From assembly GCF_030272615.1 (NCBI RefSeq), contig NC_081412.1, positions 97,651,796 through 97,715,795 of the forward strand: a stretch of 64,000 nt of DNA, given 5' to 3'. This stretch comes from Cryptomeria japonica (Eukaryota > Streptophyta > Pinopsida > Cupressales > Cupressaceae). Shown one piece after another: positions 58,702-64,000 of this stretch (position 1 is the first letter of the stretch; each line of letters begins with the position of its first letter). The translations under genes were made by a program, and so were the position numbers. Below the pieces are notes generated by a model. That model saw only the letters and a list, made by a program, of their open reading frames with translations, was not told the origin of the DNA and did no database searches.

Positions 58702-59796
58702 AACACATCTAAGTGGATTTATCAGTTAAGCAAATTAACCATATCAAAACATAACCACAAAAACCATTCACCACTTGAGACAATGATTTTTGATGTGGAA
58801 ACCCAAATGGGAAAAACCATGGTGGGGATGAATACCCACAAGTATTTCAAAATCTTATGAAGTTTGCCTTGTTAGGAGCCAAGCCTGTTAAAGCTTTACA
58901 AAATTGTCTTATTAGAAACAGAGCCGATTAAGGACCACCCGGTTAAGGGATTGACTATAATGGTCTGTTAGAAGCAATACTCTATTAGGACTAACCTCGA
59001 TAGAGGATTTGATATCCAAGCTAATGGATCACCTGGTTAGAGGATTTAGATAGCACTAAGCCTATTAAATGTTACCTGGTTAAGGGATTTAACTATTGTA
59101 ATTGTTAGAGAATAATGAGGTTTTGTTGATTTGGTAAATAGAACTACTTTGCTTGATCAAATCCTATTCATGCTCCTATCTACCTTCACACATACTGCAG
59201 ATACTCCTAGTTCGGCAATCAATCACACTAATACTTAACCAAAATTTCCAACACTACAACAAAACAACTCATCGACCTTATAGGCAAAACAATAGGTTGG
59301 TAACACATCACAAACCTAAGATCTCATAGAGACTAAAAACAAATTGATTCAAACATGACCATTGGATTACATAGAAATCATTGCACATTGTACAAGACAA
59401 CCTCTACCGCTCCTTGATCACTGCTTCATTGAATCATGTAAATCATCATGCAGTTTCCACTTCATACAATGCACTCACTCATTCCCAAGATAAAACCATT
59501 ATCTCTACATGCCAAAAACCACTTTAAACTCATCACATGCATCATGCATGCGTGGAATAATCACCACAAATCACCATTTGATCATAACTCAACACAACCG
59601 ATTCACCAAGATCTATCGGTTAGGGTTTGGAACATCAATAGGTAGGGTTACTGGTTGATCTCACTGCTTCTTAAGTAATATCAGTTTCCTTCACTTACTC
59701 AACTATCAGTTGCATAACAAATCCATTACCGGTTACAATTGACATCAATGACAACACTTAGACTTCATCAATGCAGTCTTCAATCAAATGCCAACA
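58702..59796 (-). mobile_element. Start of the 3' LTR of the right Copia element
   Basis: On the minus strand it begins TGTTGGCATTTGATTG directly after a polypurine tract and continues past the nested chromovirus to 46254, about 1.4 kb in total. It carries the GGAAACCCAAATGGGAAAAACC-type segment near 58797 and several TTGTTAGNAGC, GGTTAAGGGATTT-like modules shared with the solo LTR at 40849-42383. Confidence 0.88.
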
Positions 59797-60143
59797 ATTT
59801 GCCCCTTTGGCATTGATGGCAATACAAATATCAATACCCTTGATTGTGATGATTGAGAGTAATGAACATACATAGGCATAGGAATCTTGGTTTATATTTT
59901 TCATGTACTCTCCTTCAATTGAGTCTATGTCTTCAGCTGGTAACTAGCTACATTTCTTCTCTCTATCAATCATACAGTTCTTCTCCCCTATAACCATACA
60001 GTGCCAAAGTGAAAGTAAAACATGCAGTGTCATACTTCACTATTCTGCAACAAGATGCTCCCCCTATGGAGTAGCTCCACTCTACACCAATCTTGCTTCA
60101 AAATTCTTCAATTAGCTCTAGGATTGATGTCTTCCACATTTGC
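59797..60143 (-). other. Copia polypurine tract and 3' untranslated region
   Basis: On the minus strand GCCAAAGGGGCAAAT ends where the LTR TGTTGG begins (59797-59811), giving the plus-strand primer site of the Copia element. The rest, from the stop after VVPLHEIN to here, is non-coding. A second purine run (TAGGGGGAGC near 60062) also lies in it but is not followed by a TG repeat start. Confidence 0.75.
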
Positions 60144-60720
60144 TCAATTAATCTCATGTAGGGGCACAACCCCTAGCTGACCTCTAAGATACTCAAAAGT
60201 AGTCTTAGGTAGAGGTTTAGTAGAGATGTCCATCAGTTGTTCCTTAGTGGATACATGCTCCAGAAATATATCTTTACTTTGCACTTTCTCCCTCAAGAAA
60301 TGATATTTCATCTCAATATGCTTGGTTCTAGCATGCAACACTAGGTTATTTGAAATATTAATTGCACTAGTGTTATTACATAAAATCTTTATTGGTTATG
60401 TGATCTTCAACTTGAATCCTTCCAGAATGTGTTTCATCTAGATTGCCTGGGTAAAATTCATATACATTGCAACATATTTAGCTTTAGTAGTAGACTGTGA
60501 TATACAACTCTTCTTCTTGTTGCTCCAAGATACAAGCCTTCCTCCAAGAAAGAATGCACCTCTGGTTGTGCTCTTCTTGTCATCAACATTTCCTACCCAT
60601 TCTGCATTTGTATAGACTTTCAAATCAAATTTACCTACATATGGATACCATAATCCATAATCAATATTACCTTTCAAATATCTGAATATCCTTTTAGTTG
60701 CAATCATGTGTGTCTCCTTT
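60144..60720 (-). pseudogene. RNH: Copia RNase H, three catalytic positions altered
   Basis: The N-terminal half reads IFRYLKGNIDYGLWYP, LKVYTNAEWVGNVDDKKSTT, GAFFLGGRLVSWSNKKK and ISQSTTKAKYVAMYMN. The family has YTDADW and STAEAEY, so Asp is Asn and Glu is Lys. After a stop, LCNNTSAINISNNLVLHART replaces the usual CDN, and KHIEMKYHFLREKV to GQLGVVPLHEIN closes the protein. All three changes fit G to A on the coding strand. No RNase H activity is expected. Confidence 0.9.
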
Positions 60721-61637
60721 GGGTTTTTCTAAAATCTGGCAACTAATCCAACTGCATGAGCAATATCTAGTCTGTTGTGAATAACATAATGTAGTTTTCC
60801 TATCATACACCTGTACTCCTTTTCATAAATGGATGCGGAATCATCCTCCTTAGACAGTTTACAACCTGTAACCATTGGTGTCCCAACTAGTTTACAGTCT
60901 CCCATTCCAAATGTCTTCAATACCTCTTTCACATATTTGGACTGTGTGATAAAAATACCACTCTTCATCTGTTGAATTTGCAAAACTATGAAGAATTTTA
61001 TCTTTCCAACCAAATACATCTCAAATTCACTTTTCATCTCATTTTCAAAGTCATCACTCATGTCGTCATTGCCTCCAAAAATGATATCATCCACAAACAC
61101 TTCACTAACCAATATCTTATCTCCTTCAGTCTTAAGATATATATTGTTGTCTTCACTGGTTCTAAAAAAACATATCTTGATCAAGTGTGAATGTAGTCTT
61201 TCATACCATGCTCTTGGTGCTTACTTCAAACCATATAGTGCCTTGTGTAGTTTACACACCATATCCTTTGCATCAGTCAAAGCATAACCATCTGGCTATT
61301 CAATATATACTTCCTCTTTCAGTATTCCATTTAGAAATGTTGACTTCACATCCATCTAATATACTTTGAATCTCCTATATTCTACAAATGCAAGTAGAGT
61401 CCTAACACCTTCCAATCTAGCAATTGGTGCAAATGTCTCACCATAGTCTTCTCCTTCTTCCTATGCATAACCTTTGCATACCAATCTGGCTTTGTTTTTT
61501 ACTGCTACTCCATCTTCATTCAGTTTATTTTTTAATACCCATTTAGTACCAATTACATTTTTATTCACCGGTCTGGGTACTAGGGTCCATGTATTGTTCT
61601 TCTCAATCTACTCAAGCTCCTCTTCCATAACTTTGGT
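60721..61637 (-). pseudogene. RT: Copia reverse transcriptase, broken
   Basis: KALYGLK, TAA, APRAWYERLHSHLIKI (about 61240-61170) matches the Copia ALYGLKQAPRAWY motif with Gln changed to a stop. VSEVFVDDIIFGGNDDMSDD is the catalytic centre, with the Asp pair intact. FGMGDCKLVGTPMVTGCKLS and RCMIGKLHYVIHNRLDIAHA follow. The upstream half (61637-61250) has many stops, but residual TKPDWYAKVMH and YILNSQMVMLLTDAKDMVCK can be followed. Confidence 0.9.
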
Positions 61638-62260
61638 TTAGTGATCATCTCCAAAGGCTTCCTTCACTGTTCTAGGATCAATAGTGGAGATCATACAAGA
61701 ATTCTCTCTAATTCTTCTTTTGGTTAACACACCAACATCTTTATCTCCAATAATCTGGTTAGGATTATGATTGAGTCTTACATACCTTGGAATAAAATGA
61801 TCATTATCTTTAGGTTCTTCTTCCTCACTATCTTTATCTTCTGCAAAATCTACCTGTTCTAGTTGAACTGGTACTACAACAACATTCATGTCACCAACTT
61901 CTAGCTTCACCGGTTCTGGTTCCAAAATCAGAATGTAAGGTTAATCTTCCTTCTTCTCTTCACTAGTTTCTCCTGAAACTTTAGGACACTCATGCACTCG
62001 GACATCAACACTTTCAAGGATTCTCTTTGTCCAATTGTTGTAACATTTGTAGGCTTTACTCTTGGTGGAGTAACCAAGAAATATGCCTTCGTCACTCTTA
62101 GCACATAGTCACCTCTCTTGATAAAACATTTATTGCCAAAAAACTTAAAGTAACTAACATTAGGTGATCTACCATACTAGTATTCATAAGGAGTTTTATC
62201 CTTACCTCTTTTAACCAATATTTGGTTCATAGTGTAGACAGTTGTGCTGATAGCTTCTCT
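61638..62260 (-). pseudogene. Copia integrase-RT linker
   Basis: An acidic open stretch of 95 codons (61925-61638) reads FAEDKDSEEEEPKDNDHFIP, RYVRLNHNPNQIIGDKDVGV and LTKRRIRENSCM, the usual low-complexity linker before Copia RT (RQNHPxDQIIGD-type). From 61926 to 62260 the integrase C-terminal part is frameshifted and carries stops. Confidence 0.8.
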
Positions 62261-62960
62261 CTAGAAATTCTTCACTACACCTCCTTCTATTAGCATCGTT
62301 CTAGCTGCTTCAACAACTAACCAGTTGTTCCTCCCTACAATACCATTCTGTTGTGGTGTCCTAGGTGGAGAAAGTTGCCTCTTAATTCTATTGTCTTCAC
62401 AATATCTAGTGAATTCCTCTATAGTAAATTCACCTCCTTGATCAGTTCTCAGACACATTATCTTCTTACCACTTTCCTTTTTAGCTAAGGCCCTGAATGC
62501 GTTAAACTTACTAAAGGCTTATGTCTTGTCCTTCAAGAATGTGACCCACATCATTCTTGAGCAATCATCAGTGAAGATCATAAAATATCTATCACCTTGA
62601 ATACTTCTAGTCCTTATTGGTCCTTAGAGGTCTGTATGAACCTAATCTAGAAAATGTTATGCTAAGAAAGATTTGCTCTTAAGAGTTGAGGATGTCATCT
62701 TTCCTAACTAACATTCCTTACATAGAGCATTCACCGGTTTGTCCAATTGAGGCAAACCTCTTACAGACTTGGACTTAATGACTTTGGCAATGTTATCAAA
62801 GTTTACATGACATAATCTCTAATGCCAAAGCCAACTATCATCTACTTTAGCAATTAAACAATTGTTGACTTTATGATCTAGGTGAAACAGGTTACCTTTT
62901 TCCGGCTTGCAGTTTACAATCAATTCACCTTTACTTCCACAGATTTTGCACATTCCATTC
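62261..62960 (-). pseudogene. INT: Copia GAG-pre-integrase and integrase, catalytic Glu replaced by Gly
   Basis: From 62950 leftward: the GAG-pre-integrase region with LWHWRLCHVNFDNIAKVI and LCKEC, stops at several Gln-like positions, FTDDCSRMMWVTFLKDKT, then MCLRTDQGGEFTIEEFTRYC (catalytic Asp) and PRTPQQNGIVGRNNWLVVEA. The family reads QQNGVVERKN, so the catalytic Glu is Gly. EAARTMLIEGG follows. Together with the stops this integrase is dead. Confidence 0.9.
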
Positions 62961-62965
62961 TTGAA

Positions 62966-63223
62966 TTACAATGGATAACCTTTGTCATTGAGTTGAGCTA
63001 CACTCAAAAGATTGTGCTTTAAGCTTTTAACCCAGTAGACATCATCTACACTACTCTTTCCATTAAGAGAAATGGTTCCCTTTCCTTTTACCATGTAGGG
63101 TGAGTCATTTCCAAATCTCACAACTCCTCCATCAAATTCCTTCAAAGTAAGAAATTTACTTCTATCACTAGTCATGTGGTGTGAACAACCACTGTCTATA
63201 ATCCAATCATCAAAACTATCCAT
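62966..63223 (-). pseudogene. pro: Copia aspartic protease domain
   Basis: DDWIIDSGCSHHMTSDRSKF carries the Copia D-S-G active-site motif. FGNDSPYMVKGKGTISL and VYWVKSLKHNLLSVAQLNDK match the family through to its C-terminal LLSVSQL-type motif. This 85-codon stretch is open and looks the best preserved part of the element. It lies directly before the GAG-pre-integrase region. Confidence 0.9.
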
Positions 63224-64000
63224 GCGAGAATTTAATTCCTTTTGATCAGATGTCTCCTCTTTAATGGAAACAAAAACAATGTCTTCATTTGCATCTCCCT
63301 CGGATTCCTCATCAGTGATTCCACCATCAACTGCAATGAGGCAATCTCTTTTACCTTTTCCTTTGTACTTCTCCCATTTAGGATAGTACTTCTTGTACCT
63401 TTGTACTTACTGGTACCTCTGGGTAACTGCTTGGCCAACAATGCTTCAATCTTGATTAGACTGTCTTCATCATCAACTTCTCTGCTAGATCTGGACTCAC
63501 AACTGTGATTGGCTTCTCTGCTTCTCCTCACAAGTGGATTAGAAACTGAAGCTCTAAATGCAGATTTGGATTTCTGAGCACTACCATCATAACCATTTAA
63601 TTCAAATGTAGGAATTTTACCAATGATGGAGTCAAGTTACCTTTGTTTTATCAATAGACTTTAGTTCTTGAATGGCTGCAACTTGGATAACGTAGACTGG
63701 TAGAAGGGTTCTTAACACCTTACTAACCACTGTGGTATCCTCCACTTTACCACCAACACTTTTGATCTCACCGACTATCTCCTTGATGCTTTGACCATAC
63801 TATTGAATATTCTCACCTTCAGCCATCCGCATGTCATCAAATTTACCTCTGAGACTCTCTTCTTTGGCAATCTTCACATGCTCATCATCGCTATAGATAT
63901 CCTCAAGTTTCTTCCACACATCATAAGAAGTCTCCAAACCATGGACATCAACATACTCTGAATCAGATAAGGAACTAATGATAGCCTCCAATGCTTGATT
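63224..64000 (-). pseudogene. gag: Copia gag (UBN2-type), running off the window edge
   Basis: From the window edge leftward: ETSYDVWKKLEDIYSDDEHV, KIAKEESLRGKFDDMRMAEG, GGKVEDTTVVSKVLRTLLPV and YVIQVAAIQELKSID, the order seen in Copia Gag (UBN2-type). A Ser/Arg/Glu-rich segment (63531-63232) follows in a shifted frame. No CCHC knuckle can be followed with confidence. The N-terminus, leader and 5' LTR would lie to the right of the window. Confidence 0.85.

Overview
The window looks like nuclear DNA of a seed plant with a large, transposon-rich genome. Essentially every recognisable gene is a plant LTR retrotransposon or L1-type LINE protein: Tat-lineage and chromovirus Ty3/Gypsy, Ty1/Copia, an RNase H-bearing L1, and a plant mobile domain (PMD). 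The tRNA primer sites are plant tRNA-Trp and initiator tRNA-Met. A gymnosperm is plausible from the element mix and the long decayed spacers, but the sequence alone does not prove it. I see no intact host gene, rRNA or tRNA gene, or CRISPR array.

Layout, left to right. (1) 1-4.8 kb: 3' end of a Tat-like Gypsy element carrying a decayed antisense PMD gene, then a polypurine tract and 3' LTR. (2) 4.85-10.7 kb: a LINE 3' tail, a degenerate tandem repeat, two Copia 5' LTRs with tRNA-Met primer sites (5991 and 9474), a MITE-like inverted repeat, and a T-rich Copia leader. (3) 10.71-25.94 kb: a nearly complete Tat-lineage Gypsy element with near-identical LTRs (about 5 differences in 1352 bp by eye), an unusually long 41-nt tRNA-Trp primer site, a leader full of AGCGCT palindromes, and a gag-pol frame broken by 10 stops and a frameshift. 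(4) 25.95-32.4 kb: an unrecognised open frame, then a TAGTTATYCTAAG-type repeat split by a 4.9 kb TG...CA insertion with perfect 5-bp target duplications, probably a giant solo LTR. (5) 32.4-39.3 kb: a minus-strand L1 LINE with ORF1, endonuclease, RT and RNase H, all broken. (6) 39.34-42.38 kb: two solo LTRs, one Gypsy-like and one Copia, each with a perfect 5-bp target duplication. (7) 42.4-46.25 kb: unannotated AT-rich DNA, a 360-bp TA/TG microsatellite and an LTR-like remnant. (8) 46.25-64 kb: a minus-strand Copia element running off the right edge, with a Tekay-like chromovirus (46560-58701, 3.65 kb LTRs, C-terminal chromodomain) nested in its LTR.

How the parts relate. The genes are Gag and Pol domains (protease, RT, RNase H, integrase) of elements that copy through RNA, plus cis signals: LTR promoter, primer site and polypurine tract. 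Every coding set is broken and several have lost catalytic residues: Tat integrase D to N, chromovirus RT D to H, Copia integrase E to G and RNase H D/E/D to N/K/N. The least expected signals are the long tRNA-Trp primer site, the 20-bp-periodic AGCGCT leader array, the antisense PMD gene, and the contrast between young LTRs and old-looking coding decay in the Tat element.
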